DNA of 64,000 nt from contig NZ_JARZAG010000024.1 in the NCBI RefSeq assembly GCF_029892155.1, positions 60,590 to 124,589 of the forward strand. Reading direction: 5' to 3'. Source of the stretch: Kitasatospora sp. GAS204B (lineage in GTDB: Bacteria > Actinomycetota > Actinomycetes > Streptomycetales > Streptomycetaceae). Positions 25,625-36,109 of this stretch are shown one piece after another. The position numbers and the translations under genes are program-made. Numbering within the stretch: the stretch's first letter is position 1; each line of letters opens with the position of its first letter. Below the pieces are notes generated by a model. That model was given only the letters and a program-made list of their open reading frames with translations, was not told the origin of the DNA and made no database searches.

Positions 25625-26005
25625 TCAGGACCGCTGGTGGGCCGGCAGCAGGCAGAACGGGTGCCCGGCCGGGTCGGCGTAGATCGCCCAGCCGCCCTCG
25701 CGGCGCAGGAAGGCCGCTCCGTGCGCCGTCACCTCGCGCTCGGCGGCGGCCAGGTCCGCCACCTCGACGTCCAGGTGGAGCTGCTGCGGGTGCAGCGGGT
25801 CGGGCCACTGCGGCGGGTGGAAGTCCTCGACCCGCTGGAAGGCCAGCACCAGGCCGCCCGGCGTGTGCAGGGTGGACCACCCCTCGTCCAGCGACCAGCG
25901 CGGGTCCGGACGGTCCACCTCGCCGCCGAGCAGCACCGCGTAGAAGCGGGCCAGCGCGGCCGGGTAGTGACAGTCCAGGACCACGCACTGCAGGGTGCCG
26001 AGCAT
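25625..26005 (-). CDS. VOC (glyoxalase/bleomycin-resistance fold) protein
   Basis: A 126-residue protein starting MLGTLQCVVLDCHYPAALARFYAVLLGGEV. The paired beta-alpha-beta-beta-beta modules, the HLDVEVADLAAAE strand and the YADPAGHPFCLL ending are typical of the vicinal oxygen chelate superfamily. Metal ligands are partly present. AAGGAGG lies at ideal distance from this ATG; a GTG 9 nt upstream is less likely. The function is unknown. It converges with the MOSC gene with only 7 bp between them. Confidence 0.8.
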   Translation of the reverse strand: MLGTLQCVVLDCHYPAALARFYAVLLGGEVDRPDPRWSLDEGWSTLHTPGGLVLAFQRVEDFHPPQWPDPLHPQQLHLDVEVADLAAAEREVTAHGAAFLRREGGWAIYADPAGHPFCLLPAHQRS

Positions 26006-26101
26006 CGTGGCCACCTCCTTCGGGCCGGCTTCGGGCTGGGGCTCCGATCATCCCGCAGCCGCCCGGGCGCCCCGGGCGCGCCACCCCGGTGCCGGTGGGC
26101 C

Positions 26102-27013
26102 TCAGCTGAAGTGCAGCCCGCGCAGGATCAGGTCGAGCAGCGCGAAGCCGAAGAGCGAGACGCCGACGAACCCGTTGGTGGTGAAGAAGGCGCGGTTGAG
26201 GCGCGAGAGGTCGCCCGGCCTGACGATGCGGTGCTCGTACAGGAAGGCGGCGCAGACCACGACCAGGCCGACGAAGAAGGCCGGACCGGCGTGGGTCAGG
26301 ACGCCGTACCAGGCCAGCAGGCCGGTGGTGAGCAGGTGGCAGACCCGGGCTCCGTAGAGCGCCCCGGCGATGCCGAACCGGGCCGGCACCGAGCGCACCC
26401 CCTCGGCGCGGTCGGCGGCCACGTCCTGGCAGCCGAAGATCAGGTCGAAGCCGCCGATCCAGATCCCGACCGCCAGGCCCAGCACCACGGCGTCCCACGA
26501 CCAGCTCCCGGTGACCGCCAGCCAGGCGCCGATCGGCCCCATCGCCTGGGCCAGCCCGAGGATCGCGTGCGGGAAGTCGGTGAACCGCTTGCCGTACGGA
26601 TAGACCACCATCGGCACCACCGCGACCGGCGCGAGCACCAGGCAGAGCGTGTTGAGCGAGGCGGCGGCGCCGAGGAAGACCAGCAGCGCGAGGGCCGAGC
26701 CGGTGTAGACGGTGCGCAGCGAGACCGCGCCGGTGACCAGCTCGCGGCCCGCGGTGCGCGGGTTGCGGGCGTCGATCTCGCGGTCGATGATCCGGTTCGC
26801 CGCCATCGCGAAGGTGCGCAGGCTCACCATGGCGATCGTGACGATCAGCAGCTCGCCCCAGTGCACCCGCCGGTCGGCCAGGAACATCGCGGTGAGGGTG
26901 GCGATGTACGCGAACGGGAGGGCGAAGACCGAGTGCTCGATCAGGACCAGGCGCAGGAAGGCCTTGACCCGGTTCGGGGGCGGTGCCTCGAAGAGATCGG
27001 CGGCAGTGGTCAC
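26102..27013 (-). CDS. mqnP: UbiA-family prenyltransferase, probable menaquinone pathway enzyme
   Basis: A 303-residue membrane protein with about eight helices. Both Asp-rich motifs that bind prenyl diphosphate and magnesium are visible: NRIIDREIDARNPRT and DVAADRAEG. It probably attaches the isoprenoid tail to 1,4-dihydroxy-6-naphthoate in the futalosine route. The GTG start at 27013 overlaps the ubiD-like stop by 4 nt, so the two are translationally coupled. The symbol rests on context and fold, since UbiA enzymes share these motifs. Confidence 0.85.
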   Translation of the reverse strand: MTTAADLFEAPPPNRVKAFLRLVLIEHSVFALPFAYIATLTAMFLADRRVHWGELLIVTIAMVSLRTFAMAANRIIDREIDARNPRTAGRELVTGAVSLRTVYTGSALALLVFLGAAASLNTLCLVLAPVAVVPMVVYPYGKRFTDFPHAILGLAQAMGPIGAWLAVTGSWSWDAVVLGLAVGIWIGGFDLIFGCQDVAADRAEGVRSVPARFGIAGALYGARVCHLLTTGLLAWYGVLTHAGPAFFVGLVVVCAAFLYEHRIVRPGDLSRLNRAFFTTNGFVGVSLFGFALLDLILRGLHFS

Positions 27014-28467
27014 AGCCCGTATTCCTTCCAGCGCTTGGTCACCCGTTCGGCGGTGGCCGGGTCCGAGGTGATCATCTCGGGCCATCCGCCGTCGCGGGTG
27101 TAGCCCTCCTCCGGGAGCTTACGGGTCGCGTCGATGCCCGCCTTGCCGCCCCAGAACTTCTGGTACGAGGCGTGGTCGAGGTGGTCCACCGGGCCCTCGA
27201 CCACGCTCAGGTCGCGGCTGTAGTCGGTGTTGCCCAGGGCCCGCCAGGCGACCTCCTGGTAGTCGTGCACGTCGCAGTCGGCGTCCACCACGATGATCAG
27301 CTTGGTCAGCGACATCATGTGGGCGCCCCAGATGGCGTGCATCACCTTCTGGGCGTGCTTGGGGTACTTCTTGTCGATCGAGACGATCACGCAGTTGTGG
27401 AAGCCGCCGGCCTCGGGCAGGTCGTAGTCGACGATGTCCGGCACGATCACCTTGAGCAGCGGCAGGAAGAAGCGCTCGGTGAACTTGCCCAGCGGACCGT
27501 CCTCGGTCGGCGGGCGGCCGACCACGATGGACTGCAGCAGCGGGCGCCGACGCATCGTCAGGCAGTCGATGGTGAGGGCGGGGAAGAGCTCCTGCGGGGT
27601 GTAGAAGCCGGTGTGGTCGCCGAACGGGCCCTCCGGGAGCAGCTGGTCGGGCTCCAGCCAGCCCTCCAGGACCACCTCGGCGTCGGCCGGGACCTGCAGC
27701 GGGACGGTCTTGCAGTCGACCATCCTGACCCGCTCGCCGGCCACGAAGCCCGCGAACAGGTACTCGTCGATGTCGCCGGGCAGCGGGGCGGTGGCGGCGT
27801 AGGTGACCACCGGCGGGCAGCCGAAGGCGATCGCGACCGGCAGCCGCTCGCCGCGCCGGGCGGCCACCGCGGCGTGGTTGCGGCTGTCCTTGTGGATCTG
27901 CCAGTGCATGCCGATGGTCCGCTTGTCGTGCCGCTGCAGGCGGTACAGGCCCAGGTTGCGCACCCCGCTGTCGGGGTCCTTGGTGTGGGTCAGGCCCAGG
28001 TTGAAGAACGAGCCGCCGTCCCTGGGCCAGGTGAAGAGCGCGGGCAGCTGCTCCAGGTCGACCTGGTCCCCGGTGAGCACCACCTCCTGCACCGGCGCCT
28101 CGGTCGACTTGACCTTGCGCGGCGGCACGTGGGCCATCGAGGCGAGCTTGCCGAAGGCGTCCCGGACGCCGGTGAAACCGTGCGGCAGCTCGGGCTTGAG
28201 CAGGCCCGCGATCTTCTCGGCGATGTCCTCGGGCGACTTGAGGCCGAGCGACTTGGCCAGCCGGCGCTCGGTGCCGAAGACGTTCATCGCCAGCGGCATC
28301 GCGCAGCCCTTGACGTTCTCGAAGAGCAGGGCCGGGCCCTTCGCCTTCTGCACCCGGTCGACGATCTCGCCGATCTCCAGATGGGGGTCGACCTCGACCT
28401 TGATGCGCTTGAGGTCGCCTTCGCGTTCGAGGGCCCGCAGGAAGGAGCGGAGATCGTCGTATGCCAT
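27010..28467 (-). CDS. mqnL: UbiD-family decarboxylase, probable menaquinone pathway enzyme
   Basis: A 485-residue prFMN-dependent decarboxylase that probably removes the ring carboxyl of a prenylated 1,4-dihydroxy-6-naphthoate. Family features are the N-terminal AYDDLRSFLRALEREGDLKRI, the cofactor-site region RLQRHDKRTIGMHWQIHKDS and the EGPFGDHTGFY segment. The cofactor would come from the nearby UbiX-like enzyme. It is the first gene of a coupled pair with the mqnP-like gene. Confidence 0.85.
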   Translation of the reverse strand: MAYDDLRSFLRALEREGDLKRIKVEVDPHLEIGEIVDRVQKAKGPALLFENVKGCAMPLAMNVFGTERRLAKSLGLKSPEDIAEKIAGLLKPELPHGFTGVRDAFGKLASMAHVPPRKVKSTEAPVQEVVLTGDQVDLEQLPALFTWPRDGGSFFNLGLTHTKDPDSGVRNLGLYRLQRHDKRTIGMHWQIHKDSRNHAAVAARRGERLPVAIAFGCPPVVTYAATAPLPGDIDEYLFAGFVAGERVRMVDCKTVPLQVPADAEVVLEGWLEPDQLLPEGPFGDHTGFYTPQELFPALTIDCLTMRRRPLLQSIVVGRPPTEDGPLGKFTERFFLPLLKVIVPDIVDYDLPEAGGFHNCVIVSIDKKYPKHAQKVMHAIWGAHMMSLTKLIIVVDADCDVHDYQEVAWRALGNTDYSRDLSVVEGPVDHLDHASYQKFWGGKAGIDATRKLPEEGYTRDGGWPEMITSDPATAERVTKRWKEYGL

Positions 28468-28573
28468 GCCTGTCAGTATCGGCTACCCGATAGCCTGGCC
28501 CGGTCAACAGGGCCCGCCGCAGCCCGCTCGGCGCCGGCCCGGCCGCCGCCCGGCCTTGGGGGAGATCGCCACC

Positions 28574-28921
28574 GTGCTGGATATCGTGCCCGTTCTTCTC
28601 GTCCTGGTGCTCTGGATCTGGGCGTTCATCGACTGCCTGACCACGCCGGAGCACGAGGTCAGGCTGCTGCCGAAGGTGGTCTGGATCCTGATCATCCTGT
28701 TCTTCGGCGAGGTGCTGCTCGGGCCGCTGGCCTGGCTGCTCGTCGGCCGGCGCCGCAGCCTGCTGCCGCTCGGGCCCGCCCGGCCCACCGCCCGGTCCGC
28801 TGCCGAGCCCCAGTCGCCCCGGCGGCCGGTGGCGCCGGACGACGACCCCGAGTTCCTGGCCGCGCTCGGCCGCGAGATGGAGCGGCGCCGGCGCGAGGAG
28901 CCGGAGGACGGATCCGCCTGA
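28574..28921 (+). CDS. PLDc_N-type small membrane protein
   Basis: A 115-residue protein with two transmembrane helices separated by a short acidic loop (DCLTTPEHEVRLLPKVVW), the pattern of the phospholipase D nuclease N-terminal domain (PLDc_N) family. A charged C-terminal tail follows (EFLAALGREMERRRREE). GGGGGAG precedes the GTG start. The function is unknown. It is divergent from the ubiD-like gene. Confidence 0.75.
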   Translation: MLDIVPVLLVLVLWIWAFIDCLTTPEHEVRLLPKVVWILIILFFGEVLLGPLAWLLVGRRRSLLPLGPARPTARSAAEPQSPRRPVAPDDDPEFLAALGREMERRRREEPEDGSA

Positions 28922-29184
28922 GCAGGCCCCGGTTGCCGCCACTGACCTAGGACTTTGCCTTTTGGTAAATCCCTACGACTGACGGTCCGTGGTCGGTATC
29001 ACCGGCCTACCCGCCGAGACCCCCTAGCGGCCCCCTACAACCCCTCAGTGCGCACCGCCGCAGACCCACGCTGAGCTGGGCAGTCGTCCGACCGGACGGC
29101 CCAGCGCCGATCTTGGCGTGCTCCAGGCACGGATGGGCAGGGCGGGGCGTCCGGCCACCGGCTCCAGCAGGCCCTGAGCCGATT

Positions 29185-29229
29185 TTCTGTACATCCTCGA
29201 CAGGTAAAGCCCTAGGACCTTGTACAGAA
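29185..29229. promoter_or_regulatory. Inverted repeat in the 424-bp region upstream of acyl-CoA carboxylase gene
   Basis: The arms ttctgtaca (29185-29193) and tgtacagaa (29221-29229) are perfect complements with a 27-nt spacer, 117 bp upstream of the carboxylase start. The whole gap 28922-29345 shows no credible gene; it is locally AT-richer than its surroundings and is the likely promoter region. The repeat could be an operator. No regulator is assigned. Confidence 0.4.
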
Positions 29230-29345
29230 CCAACGCCGAAACCGAGTGGTCCGGCCTCGTAGTGTCGTAGGGGAAGCAGGAAATCGCAGCCGGAGCCCAC
29301 AGCCGACACCGACTGCTCGGTCGCTCATCTATCTGGGAGTTCGAG

Positions 29346-30929
<1,584 letters not shown>

Positions 30930-30991
30930 CGGCTGCGCGCAGCCGTCCGACCACTCGTCATCCGCAGCTTCCGGGGGAGAGAAACCCGATC

Positions 30992-31201
30992 ATGACCAGG
31001 TCCACCGAATCGCTCGTCCGCGTCACCCGCGGCACCCTGTCCGACGAGGAGCTGGCCGCCCTCACCGCCGTGCTGCTGGCCCGCGCCGCCGCCCAGCAGG
31101 CCACCGCGGCACTGCCGGCCGTCGAGCCGATCGCCCGCTGGCAGCGCCTGGAGCGCCGCCCGGCGTACTACTCGCCGGTCAGCTGGCAGTGGGCGGCGTA
31201 G
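30992..31201 (+). CDS. Acyl-CoA carboxylase epsilon subunit
   Basis: A 69-residue protein beginning MTRSTESLVRVTRGTLSDEELAALTAVLLAR and ending in a W-rich segment RRPAYYSPVSWQWAA. This is the pattern of the small actinobacterial AccE/PccE subunit that stabilises the carboxylase holoenzyme. GGGGGAG precedes the ATG. A 16-bp palindrome (30930-30945) lies between the two carboxylase genes. Its last 23 nt overlap the convergent GNAT gene. Confidence 0.88.
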   Translation: MTRSTESLVRVTRGTLSDEELAALTAVLLARAAAQQATAALPAVEPIARWQRLERRPAYYSPVSWQWAA

Positions 31202-31676
31202 TCCGCGCCGGCAGGCTCTTCTCGAACCAGTGGTCCGAGAACGCGCTGTCGTTGTACCGCGGGATCTCGCGGTAGCCCTGCCGGGCGTAGAGCGCCCGCG
31301 CCTCCACCAGGTCGGCGCGGGTGTCCAGGCGCACGGTGGTCATCCCCAGCTCGGCGGCCGCCGCCTCGATGGCGGTGATCAGCCTGGCCCCGCCGCCCTG
31401 GCCGCGGGCCGCCGGGTCGAGGTAGACCTTGGTCAGCTCGCCCAGGGCGGGCGTCAGTCGGCGCAACCCGACGCAGCCCACCGGCAGGCCGTGCCGACGG
31501 GCCACCAGGAAGGCGGCCAGGCCGGTATCGGGCTCCCACTCGCCGAGTTGGTCGACCTCCGCCTCGGTGGCCGGGCGGCGGTGGTAGCGGCTGATCAGTT
31601 CGGCCCGGTAGGCGCGGAGCAGCGCGACGGCGTCCGGCCGGTCGATCGGGGTGGCCTCGAAGGTCCAGATGGTCAT
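31179..31676 (-). CDS. GNAT family N-acetyltransferase
   Basis: A 165-residue acetyltransferase starting MTIWTFEATPIDRPDAVALL. The acetyl-CoA binding motif is ELTKVYLDPAARGQGGGARLI (R-G-Q-G-G-G-A loop), followed by a TVRLDTRADLVEARALYARQGYREI strand-helix typical of the fold. The substrate is unknown. Its 3' end overlaps the convergent carboxylase epsilon gene by 23 nt, so antisense effects are possible. Confidence 0.88.
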   Translation of the reverse strand: MTIWTFEATPIDRPDAVALLRAYRAELISRYHRRPATEAEVDQLGEWEPDTGLAAFLVARRHGLPVGCVGLRRLTPALGELTKVYLDPAARGQGGGARLITAIEAAAAELGMTTVRLDTRADLVEARALYARQGYREIPRYNDSAFSDHWFEKSLPARTTPPTAS

Positions 31677-31750
31677 CCGGCCATCGTGGCCGCCACGGGC
31701 CGGGCGGGCACCTGAATTACCCGGGTCCGGAGGCCTCAGCCGTGACGGCC

Positions 31751-32155
31751 TTACGCGGCCACCAGGGCCGAGGATCGGCCGGCGTGCATCAGGTCCAGGT
31801 GGTCGGCCAGCACCTGCGGGTCCTGGGCCAGCCAGAGCCGCAGCGCGGCCCCGAGCATCGCGCACCCCGAACCGAGCCGTACCCCGGTCGCCCGCGCCAC
31901 CTGCTCGGCGGCGGGCACCAGCAGGTCGGCCAGCGGCGCCGGCAGCCAGACGGTCAGCGCGCAGGGCGCCGGCTCGGCCAGCGCGGCCAGCAGCCGGTAG
32001 GCCCGCGCGGTGCCCTGCAGCGTCGGCAGGACGTCGAGCAGCCCGTCGGCGACCACCTCGGAGAGGTCACTGCGGTGCCCCTGCGCCAGGCGCCGCAGCA
32101 GCGCGCGCTCGGCGACCGTGATGCGCACCGTCAGCATGAGCTCCTCGCTGTCCAT
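31751..32155 (-). CDS. Conserved-looking protein of unknown function
   Basis: A 134-residue protein starting MDSEELMLTVRITVAERALLRR, with GAGGAGG upstream. It is largely helical by composition, with charged N-terminal half and Ala/Leu-rich C-terminal half (LWLAQDPQVLADHLDLM). I do not recognise a catalytic motif. The opening strand-helix (LTVRITVAERALLRRLAQGHRSDLSEVVADGL) weakly resembles small ribbon-helix-helix proteins, but that is only a suggestion. It is 74 bp upstream of the GNAT start on the same strand and may be co-transcribed. Confidence 0.55.
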   Translation of the reverse strand: MDSEELMLTVRITVAERALLRRLAQGHRSDLSEVVADGLLDVLPTLQGTARAYRLLAALAEPAPCALTVWLPAPLADLLVPAAEQVARATGVRLGSGCAMLGAALRLWLAQDPQVLADHLDLMHAGRSSALVAA

Positions 32156-32378
32156 GACGCGGCCTCCTCGCCTTCGGCACAACGGATTTGGTACTGGTAC
32201 GTCCTACTTTGTCACAGCGGATCACCCGCTCTGACACCTGCCCACCGCGCGGGTCATGACACCTCGCCGGACACGTGATCCAGCCAACGTCAGGTCGGGC
32301 TCGGGCCGTTCGCGGGGCGTCCCGCGAACGGCCGTCGGCCGCAGGCCGTTTGCTGCGGGCCGTTTGCTGCGGGCCCGG

Positions 32379-33542
32379 CTATCCCACGCCGGCGTACGAG
32401 TGCTTGCCGGTGATGAAGATGTTGACGCCGTAGTAGTTGAAGAGGAAGCAGGCGAAGGCCAGCAGCGCCAGGTACCCCGCCTTGCGGCCGCGCCAGCCGG
32501 CGGTGGCCCGGGCGTGCAGGTAGCAGGCGTAGACCACCCAGGTGATGAAGGACCAGGTCTCCTTCGGGTCCCACTCCCAGTACTTGCCCCAGGCCGACTC
32601 GGCCCAGATCGCGCCCGCGATGATGGTGAACGTCCAGAGCGGGAAGACCAGGGCGTTGATCCGGTAGGAGAGCTTGTCCAGGGTGGCGGTGGCGGGCAGC
32701 CGCTCCCAGACCGAGGCCGAGGTCCGGAACGGGCCGCCCGGCAGACCGGCCGCCAGCCGCTTGTCGTAGGCCTCACGGCCCAGGTAGAGCGCGGTGGAGG
32801 CGAAGGCCGCGTAGAAGGCGCCGCCGCAGATGATCGCGGTGGTGACGTGGATCCCCAGCCAGTACGAGTGCAGCGCCGGGACCAGCTGCTCGTCGGCGGT
32901 GTAGAGCACCGTGGTGGCCAGGCCCAGGGTCAGGGTGGCGGCGACCACCGCCGGCAGGCCCATCCAGCGCACCGGCTTGCCGAGCGCGAGCAGCAGCAGG
33001 TAGGTGCCGATCATGGTGACGCCGAAGGCGCAGGAGAACTCGTACATGTTCCCCCACGGGAACCGCATCACCGACAGGCCGCGCAGCAGCACGCCGCCGA
33101 AGTTGCACGCGAAGCCGAGGATGGTGAGCGAGATGGCGATCCGGCCCGCCAGGTCGCCCTTCTCGCTGGTGCCGGCCGCACCCGGGCCGTCGATCTCCCG
33201 CTCCTCGCCACGGCCGCTGGTGACCACGATGGCGCCCTCGCCGGCCAGCGCGGTGCGGGTCAGCGTGGTGGTGCCGCCGTCGGCCGAGGCGACCGTGACG
33301 GTCACCTTCTTGGCCGCCTTCGCCTCCTTGGCCGCGCGCACCTGCTCGGTGACGCTGACCTGGGCCGCCGCGGCGGCCAGCGAGGCCTGCTCGGCGGAGC
33401 GGCGGGCGACCCCGCCCTTGCTGCCGAAGGTCCACTCGAACATGTGCGCGAACATGGCGAGCGCGTAGACGAACATGGCCGAGTAGATCAACTTGTCGGA
33501 CAGGCCCGACAGTTGGGTATTGACCCCGATGGCGAGAATCAC
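32379..33542 (-). CDS. ccsB: Cytochrome c biogenesis protein CcsB/CcsA (System II haem lyase subunit)
   Basis: A 387-residue membrane protein. The tryptophan-rich haem-handling motif SAWGKYWEWDPKETWSFITW is clear near the C-terminus, with conserved His residues in flanking helices (LHSYWLGIHV). About eight transmembrane helices are visible. A charged cytoplasmic insertion (about 50-125) after the first helices is lengthy. With ResB it delivers haem to apocytochrome c outside the membrane. The start is GTG at 33542 with AAGGAG from the end of resB. Confidence 0.92.
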   Translation of the reverse strand: MILAIGVNTQLSGLSDKLIYSAMFVYALAMFAHMFEWTFGSKGGVARRSAEQASLAAAAAQVSVTEQVRAAKEAKAAKKVTVTVASADGGTTTLTRTALAGEGAIVVTSGRGEEREIDGPGAAGTSEKGDLAGRIAISLTILGFACNFGGVLLRGLSVMRFPWGNMYEFSCAFGVTMIGTYLLLLALGKPVRWMGLPAVVAATLTLGLATTVLYTADEQLVPALHSYWLGIHVTTAIICGGAFYAAFASTALYLGREAYDKRLAAGLPGGPFRTSASVWERLPATATLDKLSYRINALVFPLWTFTIIAGAIWAESAWGKYWEWDPKETWSFITWVVYACYLHARATAGWRGRKAGYLALLAFACFLFNYYGVNIFITGKHSYAGVG

Positions 33543-33545
33543 CGT

Positions 33546-35330
33546 CTACTCCTTGGTTTCCGGGGCGGAAGGGGTGGCGTCTGCTGGGGTGTCAGGCGCG
33601 GCGGATTCTGACGGGCCGTCGGGTTCGTCCGGTTCCGCTGAGGCGCCTGAGGCGTCGGTCTCCTCGGGCTCCTCGGGTTCGTCGAGGGCCGGTGCGTCGT
33701 CCTGCAGGTCGACCGCGAGGTCGGCCAGCTCCTCGGCGATCTTCGCCGACTCGCTGCGTGCCAGACCCGCCAGCTCCACCAGGGTCCGGCCGTCCGGCGT
33801 GGTGACCGCGCGCACCCAGATCCGGCGGCGCTGCACCAGCAGCGAGCCGATCAGGCCCAGGATCGCCAGCATCGCGCCGGTGAGCGCGACCGTGTTGCCC
33901 GGGCGGTGCGAGACGCTGAAGCTGGCCCACTGCTTGTAGCCGTCGAAGCTGATCGAGCCGTAGCCGTCCGGCAGCGTCCAGCCCTGACCCGGCGTCAGCT
34001 TGGTCCTGGCCGGCTGCCCGTCCTGCTGCAGCTGGGTCAGGTGGCTGAGGTCGAGCTGGTAGATGTTCTGCGGCACACCGGAGTCGGTGCCCAGGTCGCC
34101 CTCGTAGGCGGTGAGCACCATCGCCGGGTTCGCGTCGCCGGGGAAGAGCGAGCGCGGGCCGGTGGTCGGGCCGAAGCTGTCCGGTGCGGTCGGCAGGAAG
34201 AAGCCCGAGAAGCCGAGCTGGACCTTCTTGCCGTCCTTCTGCCCGTAGTCGCCGACCTTGACCACACCGGTCGAGGTCAGGTTGGGGTCCTGCGGCAGGA
34301 ACGGCACCGCGTCGTGGTAGACGACCTTGCCGCTGCCGTCCTTGACCGTGATCACCGGGGCGTAGCCGTGGCCGATCAGGAAGACCTTGCTGCCGCCGAT
34401 CTCCAGCGGGTGGTTGACCGAGATGACGCCGCCCTTGGTCCTGGTCGGGTCGGAGCCCGTCCAGTAGTGGACGTTCGCGTCGAAGGTGCGCGGCTGGCCC
34501 ATCTGGTCACCGGTCAGCTGGTAGGTCGCGGTGAAGTTGTCCAGGTGGAAGCCGAACGGGTCCAGGTCGTTCGGCCCGTAGAAGGCCGAGCCGTTGAAGT
34601 CGTCCATCTGGGTCAGCGTGTTGGTGTAGCCGTCGCCCTCGATCACCAGCTTGCCGCCGGTGCCGCTGGCCAGGCTGGCCCAGGCGAAACCGGCCAGCAG
34701 GGCGAAGAGCGAGAGGTGGAAGAGCAGGTTGCCGACCTCGCGCAGGTAGCCCTTCTCGCCGGCCACCGCACTGCCCGAGCCGTGCACCCGGAACCGGCGC
34801 CGGCGCAGCAGCCGCTGCGCGGCCGCCACCGCGGTGGCCGGGTCGGCGTCGGTGTGCCAGGCCGCGTAGACCGGCATCCGGGTCAGGTTGGCGGGCGCGG
34901 CCGGCGGCTTGGCCCGCAGCACGCCGACGAACTGCCAGGTGCGCGGGATGATGCAGCCTGCCAGCGAGACGAAGAGCAGGATGTAGATCGCCGAGAACCA
35001 GACCGAGCTGTAGACGTTGAACAGCTGCAGCTTCTGGTAGATCGGGGTCAGGTCCTTGTGCGCCGCCTGCCAGGTCTGCACCTGGAAGGCGTTCTCGGCG
35101 GTCTGCGGGATCAGCGAGCCCGGAATCGCGGCGACCGAGAGCAGGAAGAGCAGGATCAGCGCGACCCGCATCGAGGTGAGCTGGCGCCAGGTCCAGCGCA
35201 GCCAGCCGAACACCCCTATGCCGGTGGGCGCCTCGGACTCGACCGGAGCGGAGGTGAGCCGCTCGGCTGACGCCTCGTCGGCCGGCGGCTGCCCGTTTCC
35301 GGGGGTGGCCTTGAGGTCGGTGTCGCTCAC
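33546..35330 (-). CDS. resB: Cytochrome c biogenesis protein ResB
   Basis: A 594-residue membrane protein: three N-terminal helices, a large extracytoplasmic domain (about 210-470) and a final helix, then an acidic tail of about 110 residues rich in Glu, Pro, Asp and Ala. It forms the System II cytochrome c synthase with CcsB. The GTG start at 35330 is 2 nt after the ccdA stop. The N-terminal segment FGWLRWTWRQLTSMRVALILLFLLSV is typical of the family. Confidence 0.92.
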   Translation of the reverse strand: MSDTDLKATPGNGQPPADEASAERLTSAPVESEAPTGIGVFGWLRWTWRQLTSMRVALILLFLLSVAAIPGSLIPQTAENAFQVQTWQAAHKDLTPIYQKLQLFNVYSSVWFSAIYILLFVSLAGCIIPRTWQFVGVLRAKPPAAPANLTRMPVYAAWHTDADPATAVAAAQRLLRRRRFRVHGSGSAVAGEKGYLREVGNLLFHLSLFALLAGFAWASLASGTGGKLVIEGDGYTNTLTQMDDFNGSAFYGPNDLDPFGFHLDNFTATYQLTGDQMGQPRTFDANVHYWTGSDPTRTKGGVISVNHPLEIGGSKVFLIGHGYAPVITVKDGSGKVVYHDAVPFLPQDPNLTSTGVVKVGDYGQKDGKKVQLGFSGFFLPTAPDSFGPTTGPRSLFPGDANPAMVLTAYEGDLGTDSGVPQNIYQLDLSHLTQLQQDGQPARTKLTPGQGWTLPDGYGSISFDGYKQWASFSVSHRPGNTVALTGAMLAILGLIGSLLVQRRRIWVRAVTTPDGRTLVELAGLARSESAKIAEELADLAVDLQDDAPALDEPEEPEETDASGASAEPDEPDGPSESAAPDTPADATPSAPETKE

Positions 35331-35332
35331 GG

Positions 35333-36109
35333 TCAGATTCCGATCGAGAAGTTGCCGGTCAGGTACTGCAGCTGGTTGACCAGGTAGGTCCAGCCACCGG
35401 TGATCAGCAGCACGCCGACGGCGACCAGCATGCCGCCACCGATCCGCATCACCCACTGGTAGTGCCGCTTGACGAAGCCGAAGGCGCCGATCGCCCGGCG
35501 GAAGGCCAGCGCCGCCACCACGAACGGTATGCCGAGTCCGAAGCAGTACACGGCCATCAGGAACGCGCCGCGCCCGGCACTGGCCTGGGTGAAGGAGAGC
35601 GCCTGCAGCGAGCCCATGGTCGGTCCGATGCACGGCGTCCAGCCGATCCCGAAGACCACGCCCAGTGCCGGGGCGCCGAGCAGCCCGACCACCGGACGGC
35701 GGTGCGAGCGGATCTCCCGGGTACTGAAGCCGGGCAGCAGGCCCATGAAGGCCAGGCCCATCAGCACGGTCAGCGCGCCGAGCACCTCGCTGATGCCGCG
35801 GCTGTGCTCCTGCATGGTGCGGCCGAAGTAGCCGAAGAGCGCGCCGCCGGAGACGAAGACGGCGGAGAAGCCGAGGATGAAGAGCAGCGAGCCGGCCAGG
35901 ATCCGCCCGCGCTGCCGGCCCTGGGCGTCCGCCAGGTCGGCGGCTGAGAAACCGGTGACGTAGGAGAGGTAGCCGGGCACCAGCGGCAGCACGCAGGGCG
36001 AGAAGAAGGAGAGCAGCCCGGCCGCGACGGCCACCGGAACGGCGAGCAGCAGCGGGCCGCTCTGCACCGTCTGATTGTTCTCCCCGAAGGCGAGCAGCGC
36101 GCTGGTCAC
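35333..36109 (-). CDS. ccdA: Cytochrome c biogenesis protein CcdA (thiol-disulphide electron carrier)
   Basis: A 258-residue six-helix membrane protein. The two redox Cys are in FSPCVLPLVPGYLSYVTG and GIGWTPCIGPTMG. It passes reducing equivalents across the membrane to ResA, keeping apocytochrome c thiols reduced. The GTG start at 36109 overlaps the resA stop (GTGA), so the pair is translationally coupled. Confidence 0.93.
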   Translation of the reverse strand: MTSALLAFGENNQTVQSGPLLLAVPVAVAAGLLSFFSPCVLPLVPGYLSYVTGFSAADLADAQGRQRGRILAGSLLFILGFSAVFVSGGALFGYFGRTMQEHSRGISEVLGALTVLMGLAFMGLLPGFSTREIRSHRRPVVGLLGAPALGVVFGIGWTPCIGPTMGSLQALSFTQASAGRGAFLMAVYCFGLGIPFVVAALAFRRAIGAFGFVKRHYQWVMRIGGGMLVAVGVLLITGGWTYLVNQLQYLTGNFSIGI

